The position numbers were made by a program, and so were the translations under genes. This document shows positions 15,281 to 23,586 of a DNA stretch of 51,534 nucleotides, piece by piece. The first letter of the stretch is position 1; each line of letters begins with the position of its first letter. Under the pieces are notes generated by a model that was given only the letters and a program-made list of their open reading frames with translations, made no database searches and had not been told where the DNA came from. The DNA comes from JAOAPY01 sp041492185. GTDB taxonomy: Bacteria; Acidobacteriota; Blastocatellia; Pyrinomonadales; Pyrinomonadaceae. The stretch spans positions 1 through 51,534 of the forward strand of contig JBGPWL010000026.1 in NCBI GenBank assembly GCA_041492185.1, read 5' to 3'.

Positions 15281-17509
15281 TCACATTTGGTAGGCGCTTG
15301 TGACCAACGGTTCTCCCTGATAGGAAGGCGCCGGCAGATTCAGGTTGGCCTCACGCGCCAGCTCATTAGCGAGCAGCACTGAAACTGCCGCAGTCTCAAC
15401 CGGTCGCGAAAAAAGGTATCCCTGTCCATACTCGCAGCCGAGAGCCTTAAGCTGTTGGTTCTGTTCCTGAGTTTCCACTCCTTCGGCAATCACTTCCATC
15501 CCCAGGTTGCGCGCCAGAGTAACAATCGTGCGCACGATCTCCGCGTTGTCGGTTGTTTCGGTCATGCGGCTGACAAAAGAGCGATCGATCTTCAAATAAT
15601 TTACCGGGAAGCGATGCAGATAACTGAGCGACGAATAGCCGGTGCCAAAGTCGTCGATGCTCAACTGCACACCGAGGGCGCGGAGTTGTTTGAACATTGC
15701 GGTGGCGGCCTCGGCATTCTCCATCACTACGCTTTCGGTAATCTCCAACTTCAAACAATGCGGATTGAGTTTGCTTACTTCAAGAGCGCGCTTGACCTGA
15801 TCTACGAGGTTAGGCTGAGACATCTGTTTTGCCGAAAGATTAACGCTGAGGCTCAACAATCGGAAACACGTTGATTGTTGCTGCCACTCCCTTAGCTTAA
15901 TGCATGCCTGTTCCAGGACCCACTGTCCGATTGGCAGAATCGCTCCGGTCTCTTCGGCTGTGGGAATGAACTCGTCAGGGAAAACCAACCCACGCTCAGA
16001 ATGATTCCAGCGCACCAGCGCTTCAAAGCCGGCGAGTCTTCCTGATTCCATGGCCACGATGGGCTGATAGTGGATGCAGAACTCCTGCTGCTCAACGGCC
16101 CGCCGCAAATCACTCTCCAAGCGCAAGCGCGACACAGCGCGCGCATGCATTCCCGTATCGAACATTTCGTAGCGGGCCTTGCCATTCTCTTTGGCTCGAT
16201 ACATGGCCGTGTCGGCATCTCTCAGAATGTCTTCGGGACGCTCGTAGCCGGTGCTGCTAAGGGCAATGCCGATACTGGTAGTGGTAAACGCAGAGTTCTT
16301 GTCGAGTTCGAAGGGAACAGTCAGTTCCTGCTGAATTCTTTCCGCAACGCGAATCGCATCAGCAGCGTTTTCGATGCCGCTGAGCAGGATCGCGAATTCG
16401 TCGCCGCCAAATCGCGCCAGCGTATCCGTTGGACGGAGGCAGCGCTCCAAACGTTGGGCGAAAGCGACCAGCAAAAGATCGCCATGAGTGTGTCCGAGAC
16501 TGTCATTGATGTTTTTGAAACGATCAAGGTCCAGAAACAACACCGCGAACAGATAATCCGGGCGGTGTTTAGCGCCTTCGATCTCGGCTTTCAAAAGCTC
16601 AGAGAACATTAGGCGGTTAGGCAAACCGGTCAGAGGATCGTGAAAGGCCGCATGCCGAAAGTGTTCCTTGGTTTCTTCCAGCGCCCGGCTGATGCGCTCT
16701 TGCTCTGTAATATAACTATTAAGCTCCAGCACATGACGTTCCGCCTGTTCGGCGCGCTCGCGCTCGAGTTCGGCGCGGGCGCGTTCGGCGAGTTCAGCCT
16801 GGCTGGCCGACGCGGTAACGTCCTTGAGGTAACGATCGTAGCTCAAATAAACGATAGCCACGATCGGTACCGCGATCAGGAAAGCGTAAAAGCCGGCGGT
16901 GCCAATGCTCGCAACAATGGCTCCGGCAGCTCCGGCGCCCGCGAAATAGGTGATCGATATCCAGAGAAAGTTCTGGCTCCACATGTGCCAGATTTTTTGA
17001 TTGTCTTTCAGGGCGTTGGCGATCGCTACCAGGCCAGTGTGTGAAAGATATTGCACCAGCCCCATCAAACCGATTGCAATAATGGAAAGCGCGGGACCGT
17101 GGTGTAGCATCTCTGTCGTCGAACCCAACGCGAGTGACAACACAAACGAAGTAATGTAGACCGCGCACGCCAGACTGGCGCCGGCAAACAGCACGGTCCG
17201 AGGTCTCTTGCTGAGGTGCAGCGCGGAACAAGTGCCGCTGACCGCGCCGAGTAACGTGGCCGCAGCACCTCCGTAAAGGAGCAACGCAATAAAAACAAAA
17301 GTGTCGTCAACGGTGATGTTGGTGTTGATGCGCGGAATACGAATCGCGACTCGCGATCCCATTACCAAAGTCGTCAGGACCAGCAACAGAAAATAGATAT
17401 CGATTTTGGCAACCGGAAGCCGATAGGCCGCGAAGATGCACACCAGGGCGCCTACCGCCGTCAGCGGCCACATGTACAGATCAGTTAGTCTTTGTCTTTC
17501 CAGTGTCAT
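15281..17509 (-). CDS. Membrane-anchored GGDEF-EAL cyclic-di-GMP turnover protein
   Basis: A 742-residue protein. Residues 1-220 form about eight hydrophobic segments (a MASE-like sensor region), followed by a coiled coil near 225-280, a GGDEF domain and an EAL domain. The cyclase motif is intact (GGDEF at 368-372), with a product-inhibition site RxxD at 359-362, five residues before it. The phosphodiesterase motif is intact (EAL at 496-498), with DDFGTGYSSLSYL and EGVETQEQ loops. Either or both activities are therefore possible. The gene starts 15 bases after the GNAT gene on the same strand and has no obvious ribosome binding site, so coupled translation is likely. Confidence 0.93.
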   Translation of the reverse strand: MTLERQRLTDLYMWPLTAVGALVCIFAAYRLPVAKIDIYFLLLVLTTLVMGSRVAIRIPRINTNITVDDTFVFIALLLYGGAAATLLGAVSGTCSALHLSKRPRTVLFAGASLACAVYITSFVLSLALGSTTEMLHHGPALSIIAIGLMGLVQYLSHTGLVAIANALKDNQKIWHMWSQNFLWISITYFAGAGAAGAIVASIGTAGFYAFLIAVPIVAIVYLSYDRYLKDVTASASQAELAERARAELERERAEQAERHVLELNSYITEQERISRALEETKEHFRHAAFHDPLTGLPNRLMFSELLKAEIEGAKHRPDYLFAVLFLDLDRFKNINDSLGHTHGDLLLVAFAQRLERCLRPTDTLARFGGDEFAILLSGIENAADAIRVAERIQQELTVPFELDKNSAFTTTSIGIALSSTGYERPEDILRDADTAMYRAKENGKARYEMFDTGMHARAVSRLRLESDLRRAVEQQEFCIHYQPIVAMESGRLAGFEALVRWNHSERGLVFPDEFIPTAEETGAILPIGQWVLEQACIKLREWQQQSTCFRLLSLSVNLSAKQMSQPNLVDQVKRALEVSKLNPHCLKLEITESVVMENAEAATAMFKQLRALGVQLSIDDFGTGYSSLSYLHRFPVNYLKIDRSFVSRMTETTDNAEIVRTIVTLARNLGMEVIAEGVETQEQNQQLKALGCEYGQGYLFSRPVETAAVSVLLANELAREANLNLPAPSYQGEPLVTSAYQM

Positions 17510-17524
17510 GCGATTGAACGTGGG

Positions 17525-18445
17525 CTAGTTAGCTTCCGGGTGGAGATAGATCGTGTCGTAGGTGCCGCGGATCTGATAGCCCGCTCTCTCATAAAAAGCT
17601 GCGAGTCCTCTCTTCTGCTGATTGATTAGCAGGCAGATTGATTGTGAGCGTTTCGTGAGAAGGCGAGCGATCTGGGACATGCAACGGAGGCCGTGACCCT
17701 GTCCGCGCCCCTGCGGATCAACGTAGACGCCTTCGATGTAGCTCATTGCCGGAGTTTGCGCAAAGACGTCGGCTTTGAAAATCAGTTGTCCGTCCTTTCT
17801 CCAAACCCAGATTCGTCCCTGTCTGATGCGACGCGTCAGACGTTCGCGGAAGCCCCCTGGATCTTTCTTCAGCGGATCGATCCCGCATTCCGACGCGATC
17901 ATTTCAGCATTGATCGCCAGGATTTCTTCGAGGTCTTTGTCAGTCGCCAGTTGCAATTCGGGTGCGGCGCCCTCGATGGAGGGCGCAGTTCTTAGTTCAT
18001 AAAGCGACTCGCGGCGCGCCAGGCGAGACGTATGGCCAAGCTCGGCATAGTGGCGCCAAAAGCGCTCGATCATTTCATGCTCGCCCCTTACGAGGTGCGA
18101 GCAAGAGTACTCGTGTTTGAGTTCGGCAAAAGCCTGGAGCGCTTCATCGCTTTGCGTTTCCAACAGGGTGGCATGACCAATCAAAGCCACGCCGAGCAGG
18201 CGACCTGCTTCATCGCGGCAGCCATAAAAGAGTCCTCGATTGAGGGGACTTACGATTCCGTTGTCGCGGATGTAGCCGGTCATGCAGACAGTGTGAATCG
18301 GCCGTCGGTCAAGAAAGGCCAGGACTTCTTCCTGGTGCTCATTTGTAAGCGCTTCAACTCTGAATGATTTCACCGACTCTTTGTATGGAAACAACAGTTG
18401 CGGCATGACTAGTCCGGCCTCGGCTATGGCGAAAGCTGATGACAT
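17525..18445 (-). CDS. GNAT N-acetyltransferase with an N-terminal DUF4081-like domain
   Basis: A 306-residue protein. The C-terminal half is a GNAT fold with the acetyl-CoA loop V-D-P-Q-G-R-G-Q-G-H-G near residue 240 and the family end FYERAGYQIRGTYDTIYL. The N-terminal half resembles the DUF4081 domain of two-domain GNATs in Actinobacteria. Acceptor substrate is unknown. A GAGAG ribosome binding site precedes the ATG at 18445. It is upstream of and probably co-transcribed with the GGDEF-EAL gene. Confidence 0.85.
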   Translation of the reverse strand: MSSAFAIAEAGLVMPQLLFPYKESVKSFRVEALTNEHQEEVLAFLDRRPIHTVCMTGYIRDNGIVSPLNRGLFYGCRDEAGRLLGVALIGHATLLETQSDEALQAFAELKHEYSCSHLVRGEHEMIERFWRHYAELGHTSRLARRESLYELRTAPSIEGAAPELQLATDKDLEEILAINAEMIASECGIDPLKKDPGGFRERLTRRIRQGRIWVWRKDGQLIFKADVFAQTPAMSYIEGVYVDPQGRGQGHGLRCMSQIARLLTKRSQSICLLINQQKRGLAAFYERAGYQIRGTYDTIYLHPEAN

Positions 18446-18484
18446 ATGTTTCTCTCAGAAGTGAAGTTTTAGGGCAGAAGAGTT

Positions 18485-18508
18485 AAGGAGGGAGCACGCT
18501 CCCTCCTT
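18485..18508 (-). terminator. Hairpin after the S8 protease gene
   Basis: A perfect 10-bp stem (aaggagggag / ctccctcctt) with a cacg loop begins 13 bases past the stop of the S8 gene. On the minus strand it is followed by a weakly T-rich stretch rather than a T-run, so it is a likely but not classical terminator. Confidence 0.55.
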
Positions 18509-18521
18509 AGGCCCGGTCTGT

Positions 18522-21164
18522 TTACCACATGTGTGGCGTGTTATCGCCGCCGAGCATGGCGGACATCGCCTGCACGCCCCAGTCGCCCATGACGACGCCA
18601 TCACCCATGACGACGCCATCACCCATGACCACGCCATCGCCCATGACCACGCCGTCGCCCATGACCACGCCGTCACCGAGCAATCGGCTGACTGATAGAA
18701 AAGGCCAACCATCGCCCATGACCACGCCGTTGCTGGTCATGATGTTGTCGCCCATGACGACGCCATCACCCATGACTAACCCGTCACCCATTACTACGCC
18801 GTCACCCATCACGACGCCGAGGCCATAGATCGCCTGGTACTTCATGATCAGATTCACGCCGGTGGCGTAGGTGTGGTCCATGATCAACCCTCGGGACCAG
18901 GTAAAGGTCTGACCGGCGATCGTCGTCTGCGGAGTTGGAGGCGTGCTCGTCGTCAAGAACGGCGAGCCCGTGGCGGTCGACGAAGACAGGTCGGTGCGCA
19001 CGAGTTTCGCGACGCGCATTGCGCCTTCGACGTTCAACTCACCAGCGCCCTGCTCGAACATGTTGAAACCCTTGAGTGGCTGCGCCGTGTACATCAAGAG
19101 TGCCTTGATCATATTAGGCGTCAGCTTGGGATTGGCTTGCAGTAGCAAAGCCGCGGCGCCCGCAACCACCGGTGTCGCCATTGACGTGCCGCTCAAGTAC
19201 ATCAGGCGTTTGTTGTTATCGTCAGTGACGCCTGAATCCAATTCAGGGTGATACATAACAAGGTTGTTATAGGCGCTGGGCTGGGCGCCAATGCCCAGGA
19301 GTCCATCGCTGCCGCCCGAATCAGATTCGGCGAAGATCAGTTTGTTGCCGGGCGCGACGATTTCCGGCTTAACGAAATTGTCGTAGTGTTTGACACCATT
19401 CGTGCCGGTATAGTAGCTGCGGGTTGGACCACGCGAACTGTAAGTCGCAACCCCATCGTCGTTGCGCGCGTCCGTGCCAAACGTATTAGCCGCGCCGACC
19501 GTAATCACCGAAGGCTCGTTGCCCGGCGAGTGAATTTGTCCGTAGATCTTGGTTCCATTAGTATCCTTGCCATTGTTACCTGCGGCGGCGACAACAACGA
19601 TGCCGGCGTCAACCAATGCGCGTGCGGCGCGGCAGATTGGATCGTTCCTGTAAGAGCTGACAGCCGGCGCACCCAGACTCATGTTGACGACGCGAATGTT
19701 GTACTTGTCTTTGTTCAGCGGATTGCTGGAGCTAACCGCTTTGGTCGGATCGGCCGGACTGAGGATCCAGTTCAGTGCGCTAAGCAAGGCGGAGATCGTG
19801 CCGGTTCCCTGCGCATCCAGCACGCGCAGATTAATGATGTTAGCGCCCGGCGCAATGCCCTGATATTTGTTGCCGGTGACAGTGCTCACTCCGGCAGCGG
19901 CCGAAGCAACGTGCGTTCCGTGACCATACAGGTCGTTGCTGGGGTTATTCTCGTTCGTGAAATCCTTGTTGAACTTGATACGGCTGTTTGAAAAAGCCGC
20001 GTGCCCAGTATCGATGCCGGAGTCCAACACGGCGATGCCGATACCACTGCCGTCGAAAGTAGTGCTGCCCAGCCCCAACAGACCGCCGCTTGATTGAGTT
20101 CGGATCAGATCCGTACCGGTTGTGGCCGTAACGTGACCGAAAGAGACGAGCTTGACGTCCGGCGACATGTAGTTGGTCAAGTGATTTGACGCCAACTGTT
20201 CAATCGCTTTGACGGGAACGTGGACCTTGAGCGCGCCGACCTGCGGCATGCGCTCGTTGATCAGGACGCCATTGCGCTTCAGCAGCGCCGCTAGCTCCGC
20301 GTTTCTAACATCATTAACTTGCAGAATCAGCGCGACGCGATCATTGGACCCCGCGCTCTGCATCAACTCACGCAGGTCCGCGGAAACGTTCTCGCCCACG
20401 AATCCTTTGTCCTCGCGATTGCTGTTCTCGTTCTCTTTACTGGTTTTTGTGCCGGCGTCTGAGAATTTCGCAATCTCGTCGCCGACCTGAATTGTCCGGA
20501 AGAGACTTTTGATCGACTCGTCACTCGAGATGTATGCCTGGTAATCATCGGCCGTCGCGGCGCCGATCACGCGCACCTGGCCTTGCTTAAGCGCGTCGGC
20601 TATGGCAGTCGAAGCCGCCTGATTCGCGTACGAACCGACATACTGATGAAGGTGATCGACAAAAAGTATGATCTGACCTTTGGCTTCCGCCACTTCAGTC
20701 AGGATTGCCTGCAAACGGTTTACAAACTCAGCGCTGTCTTTGGCGCCTGCCGAGAGCGCGTCGAGGTTCAAACTGAAGACTTGTTTGTCCAGCAAACTCT
20801 CAGGTGCCTGGCCTGCGACAATCATGTGCGCCAGTGCGGCCGCAATCGCAAATTGATTGCCGGCGTCTGACTGACCGATTAGCAGGGGGTTGTGCTGAGC
20901 ATCTTCAGAGAGAATCCTGACAAGGCGCTTGAGCTCGGCGTTATGGCCCTGGACATTATTGAGCCGGCCTTCGCGAACTAATTTGTTCAGGTCCACCGCG
21001 TAAAGCGAGAGTGCCGTTTGCGTGGCATGATCCCTTTCAGCGATGCCGGTTTGGATCGGCCGATCGTCTTTGCTTGCGCGGACGGGGCTATTCATGAATA
21101 ACGATGCCACTAGCGCCAGGCTGGTCAGCAAAGTTACGCCGGAGGATTGTTTTGTCTTTATCAT
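18522..21164 (-). CDS. Exported S8 (subtilisin-like) protease fused to a degenerate Clp-type AAA+ domain and a V-V-M-G-D-G repeat tail
   Basis: An 880-residue protein. Residues 1-31 are a signal peptide. Residues 50-235 follow the first nucleotide-binding domain of ClpA/ClpB: LVREGRLNNVQGHNAELKRL, NPLLIG, then GQSDAGNQF (97-105) where Walker A GEPGVGKTA is expected, D-A-L-S-A-G-A-K...EF, ILFVDHLH (166-173) where ILFIDELH is expected, and VRVIGAAT. The catalytic Lys and Glu are lost, so ATP hydrolysis is unlikely. About residues 265-345 look like an inhibitor-type propeptide. The protease has Asp381, His415 and Ser661 (SGTSMATP), with GNN for the oxyanion hole. Residues 782-861 hold eleven V/L-V-M-G-D units. 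The ATG at 21164 has GAGGAAAGGGA upstream. Known subtilases lack such an N-terminal domain to my knowledge. Confidence 0.88.
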   Translation of the reverse strand: MIKTKQSSGVTLLTSLALVASLFMNSPVRASKDDRPIQTGIAERDHATQTALSLYAVDLNKLVREGRLNNVQGHNAELKRLVRILSEDAQHNPLLIGQSDAGNQFAIAAALAHMIVAGQAPESLLDKQVFSLNLDALSAGAKDSAEFVNRLQAILTEVAEAKGQIILFVDHLHQYVGSYANQAASTAIADALKQGQVRVIGAATADDYQAYISSDESIKSLFRTIQVGDEIAKFSDAGTKTSKENENSNREDKGFVGENVSADLRELMQSAGSNDRVALILQVNDVRNAELAALLKRNGVLINERMPQVGALKVHVPVKAIEQLASNHLTNYMSPDVKLVSFGHVTATTGTDLIRTQSSGGLLGLGSTTFDGSGIGIAVLDSGIDTGHAAFSNSRIKFNKDFTNENNPSNDLYGHGTHVASAAAGVSTVTGNKYQGIAPGANIINLRVLDAQGTGTISALLSALNWILSPADPTKAVSSSNPLNKDKYNIRVVNMSLGAPAVSSYRNDPICRAARALVDAGIVVVAAAGNNGKDTNGTKIYGQIHSPGNEPSVITVGAANTFGTDARNDDGVATYSSRGPTRSYYTGTNGVKHYDNFVKPEIVAPGNKLIFAESDSGGSDGLLGIGAQPSAYNNLVMYHPELDSGVTDDNNKRLMYLSGTSMATPVVAGAAALLLQANPKLTPNMIKALLMYTAQPLKGFNMFEQGAGELNVEGAMRVAKLVRTDLSSSTATGSPFLTTSTPPTPQTTIAGQTFTWSRGLIMDHTYATGVNLIMKYQAIYGLGVVMGDGVVMGDGLVMGDGVVMGDNIMTSNGVVMGDGWPFLSVSRLLGDGVVMGDGVVMGDGVVMGDGVVMGDGVVMGDWGVQAMSAMLGGDNTPHMW
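18583..18820 (-). repeat. 18-nt tandem repeats coding the V-V-M-G-D-G tail
   Basis: Eleven copies of an 18-base unit encoding V-V-M-G-D-G occur in two blocks (about 18583-18677 and 18711-18820), separated by a non-repetitive stretch containing WPFLSVSRLLGDG. The copies differ at third positions (for example tcgccc against tcaccc). The unit is a multiple of three, so copy-number change keeps the frame and would alter only tail length. Confidence 0.95.
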
Positions 21165-21533
21165 TTTCCCTTTCCTCAAACTCGGGGGCGAGCCCCGTCA
21201 TCACTTGCGAACATCAGTTAGCTGATTACCGCGACGTTACCGTTATTTCGGGAACCTCCCACTACCTTATTCCGATTTCGGAGCAGGCTCTTGTTGGTAA
21301 CCATGATGAAAAGAACTCGCTCGATACTTCCAAGCGCAGCCCTATTGGCGACCCTCGTGCCAGAGGCGAAAAGGGCATGAATGCAGCAAAAAGCCCGGCA
21401 AATACGGATGTACAAGATGGAGATAGCGAGGTGGTCTTAGGGCAAACTGAGTGAAGGAATCAAACTGATTGAATGCGTGGTCAGAGTGACTTGAGGCTGC
21501 GAGGCAAAGTCAGAGTGAGTTCAATCGTGGAGA
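21165..21533. other. Gene-free stretch upstream of the S8 protease
   Basis: These 369 bases hold no convincing gene on either strand. The part next to 21164 carries the protease ribosome binding site. I looked for a minus-strand promoter and saw none that was convincing, and found only weak short direct repeats (cagagtgac and cagagtgag near 21484-21519). Confidence 0.5.
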
Positions 21534-22697
21534 TCAGCCAATGAGGACCGCCAGAATCTCCATGGCCTCGCGCACTTCTTCATCGGTATTAAAAAAGTGC
21601 GGCGAGATGCGTAGACCCACGCCGGGGCGGCAATCAACATAGACTTTTCGTTCCGCCAATCGCGCCACCATGGCCGGCCCATCTTCGACGCCAATCATGA
21701 CTGAGCTGCCGCGCTCGTCTGCGTTTCGCGGAGTGTTGATTTGCCAGCCGCGCTCGCTGGCAAACTCGATCATCCATTCAGTGCGGCGTCTCGACTCGCC
21801 GGCAATCAGCCCCAGACCGACTTCCTCGATGATCTGCAGACCGGGCAGGGCAGAGTAGAGTGCTGGGATGCTTGGTGTTCCCTGCGCGAAACGACGCACC
21901 GAATGCGCGTAACGCATCGGCGAGCGCGCAAAGTCGAATGGCGCGTCGTGTGCAACCCAGCCTGTCAGTCGCGGCTTTAGATCGTCGTGTAGGTCGCGTC
22001 GCACGTAGAGATAACCACAGGCTGGTCCGCCGCACAGCCACTTGATCGTACCACCGATCAAAAAATCAACTTCCCAGCCGGCAGCGTCCAGCTCGACCGC
22101 GCCCGCCGACTGATACACATCCAGCAGCACCAACGCGCCAACTCGATGCGCGCGCTCGACGATCGCTCGTGCATCGACGCGATAAGAGCTGCGAAATGAG
22201 GTGTGCGAGAGAGCGACAAGACAAGTGTTATCGTCGATCGCTTCAAGGATGCGCTCGAGTGGAACGATGATTCCGTCATCGCACGGAACGATTTCAACTT
22301 CCGCGCCGAGCCGCTTTTGCCCTTCCCAGATGTATTCCATCGAAGGGAAATCGAGCGCGCTCGTAACCACCTTGTTGCGTTTTGTCGCGGCCCAGTCAAA
22401 GCACGATACGACACTCGAAAGCGCGATCGATGCGTTTGGTTGAATCTGTACCGAGCCTGGAGTGCCTCCGAGTATGTTGGCGATGCGATCGCCGACTCGC
22501 TGCGAAAGTTCCCACCAGTTCGTGGCCCAGGCATCCTCGCTGGTGTGGTGCTCCCACGCATCGCAGTAGTCCAGCATCGAGGCGCGCGCGGCGCGGGGAA
22601 CAGGACCCAGGCTGTGGCTGAGCAAATGAATGCCGGTTGTTAGAGTGGGAAACTCTTCGCGCCGACGATTGATATGGGTTTCAGGTTTCAAGCTCAA
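21534..22697 (-). CDS. Class V aminotransferase-fold PLP enzyme, kynureninase-like
   Basis: A 387-residue fold-type I PLP enzyme. The Schiff-base lysine is Lys219 in GGTIKWLCGGP, preceded by the cofactor aspartate in LLDVYQSAG. Other family landmarks are FPSMEY, SHTSFRSSYRVD, and the C-terminal RPGVGLRISPHFFNTDEE. The overall pattern resembles kynureninase and cysteine desulfurase relatives, but the true substrate is not clear and there are no kynurenine-pathway neighbours. The open reading frame begins with TTG at 22697, so the exact start is uncertain. It lies downstream of the SDR gene, with a hairpin array in the 116 bases between them. Confidence 0.82.
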   Translation of the reverse strand: MSLKPETHINRRREEFPTLTTGIHLLSHSLGPVPRAARASMLDYCDAWEHHTSEDAWATNWWELSQRVGDRIANILGGTPGSVQIQPNASIALSSVVSCFDWAATKRNKVVTSALDFPSMEYIWEGQKRLGAEVEIVPCDDGIIVPLERILEAIDDNTCLVALSHTSFRSSYRVDARAIVERAHRVGALVLLDVYQSAGAVELDAAGWEVDFLIGGTIKWLCGGPACGYLYVRRDLHDDLKPRLTGWVAHDAPFDFARSPMRYAHSVRRFAQGTPSIPALYSALPGLQIIEEVGLGLIAGESRRRTEWMIEFASERGWQINTPRNADERGSSVMIGVEDGPAMVARLAERKVYVDCRPGVGLRISPHFFNTDEEVREAMEILAVLIG

Positions 22698-22708
22698 GGT
22701 TTTCCCCA

Positions 22709-22811
22709 GCTCCGTCAGGAGCGGAATGTGTCTGGCCGAACATGCCGCTCCTGACGGAGCTGCATTTGGGAAAGCCCCTGGAGTCTATAAATATTCCGCT
22801 CCTAACGGAGC
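22709..22811. repeat. Three-hairpin array (degenerate REP/HUH-type element)
   Basis: Three hairpins gctcc-gtca-ggagc (22709-22722), gctcc-tgac-ggagc (22747-22760) and gctcc-taac-ggagc (22798-22811). The first faces right and the other two face left, spaced 51 bases apart; the rightmost carries the inverted tail CTATAAATAT. The second right-facing hairpin expected from the other arrays is missing. The array ends three bases before the SDR stop codon. Confidence 0.85.
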
Positions 22812-22813
22812 TT

Positions 22814-23551
22814 CTACCCGCGAATCTGCGCGAAGGTCTGCTCCATTCCCAGGGGATCTTCTATCAGTCCTTCAAAGATTCCTCGTGCCTCGTCGCCAAT
22901 CGGTGGATCGATCTCCTCTTCACGAATGATGCGGAGGATCTCTCCTACAACAAACTCTTTCGTCATCTTGGGCACATCTGCGCCGCTGCTCATGTCAGTG
23001 TCTATAGTGCTGGGCATCACGGTGATCACACGCACGCCTTTGTCACTGAGATAGGCACGCAGCGCCTGGCCCAATGAAAGCAGCGCTGCTTTGCTCGCGC
23101 AGTAAGTGCCGACGATTGGCAGATTGACTTTGGCGAAGATCGTCGCGACGTTCACGATCATCCCGTCGCCCCGCTCGATCATCGCCGGCGCAAATGCCTG
23201 CACCATGCGAATGACCGCCAAATAGTTCGTCTCGATCTCGTTGCGGATGTCCGCAAAATCAGCGGAGAGCGGACCGCCATAGGCTGCAACCGCGGCATTG
23301 TTTACCAGAATATCTACCGGCCCGAGCGCGACCACTGCGGCGACATCCTCCTCGAACCTGACGTCGAGCCGCACAGGCATGATCGGTACGCCTTCCGCCA
23401 ACGCATCGGCCTTTAGTGCTTCAATGTCTTCCGGCTTGCGCGCGCCCGCGATGATCTCACTCGCGCCTGCGCTCGCGAAGGCAAACGCCAGCGCGCGACC
23501 AAGGCCGCGATTCGCTCCCGTGATCAAAACCCTTTTGCCTTCAATCTCCAT
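22814..23551 (-). CDS. Short-chain dehydrogenase/reductase
   Basis: A 245-residue classical SDR. The NAD(P) site TGANRGLG is at residues 10-17, a NNAAV motif follows, and the catalytic Tyr and Lys are in Y-C-A-S-K-A-A-L. There is a serine-type position in the preceding strand. Substrate is not deducible; the coenzyme is probably NADP (Arg after the glycine motif). It lies between the APC permease (35 bases upstream) and the aminotransferase-fold enzyme on the same strand. Confidence 0.92.
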   Translation of the reverse strand: MEIEGKRVLITGANRGLGRALAFAFASAGASEIIAGARKPEDIEALKADALAEGVPIMPVRLDVRFEEDVAAVVALGPVDILVNNAAVAAYGGPLSADFADIRNEIETNYLAVIRMVQAFAPAMIERGDGMIVNVATIFAKVNLPIVGTYCASKAALLSLGQALRAYLSDKGVRVITVMPSTIDTDMSSGADVPKMTKEFVVGEILRIIREEEIDPPIGDEARGIFEGLIEDPLGMEQTFAQIRG

Positions 23552-23586
23552 GACAGTGTCCGACGAACTTCAGTTTGTCGTTGCCC

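Noticed and set aside
15281..17509. Degenerate GGDEF or EAL motif in the cyclic-di-GMP protein
   Set aside because: Both signature motifs and the inhibition site are intact, so this is an ordinary dual-domain protein.
18583..18820. Tandem repeats near 18.6 kb as a CRISPR or satellite
   Set aside because: They are in frame within the S8 gene, have an 18-nt period and encode V-V-M-G-D-G, so they are coding repeats.
21165..21533. Possible small genes in the gap upstream of the S8 protease
   Set aside because: Frames on both strands have no recognisable composition, ribosome binding site or family match.
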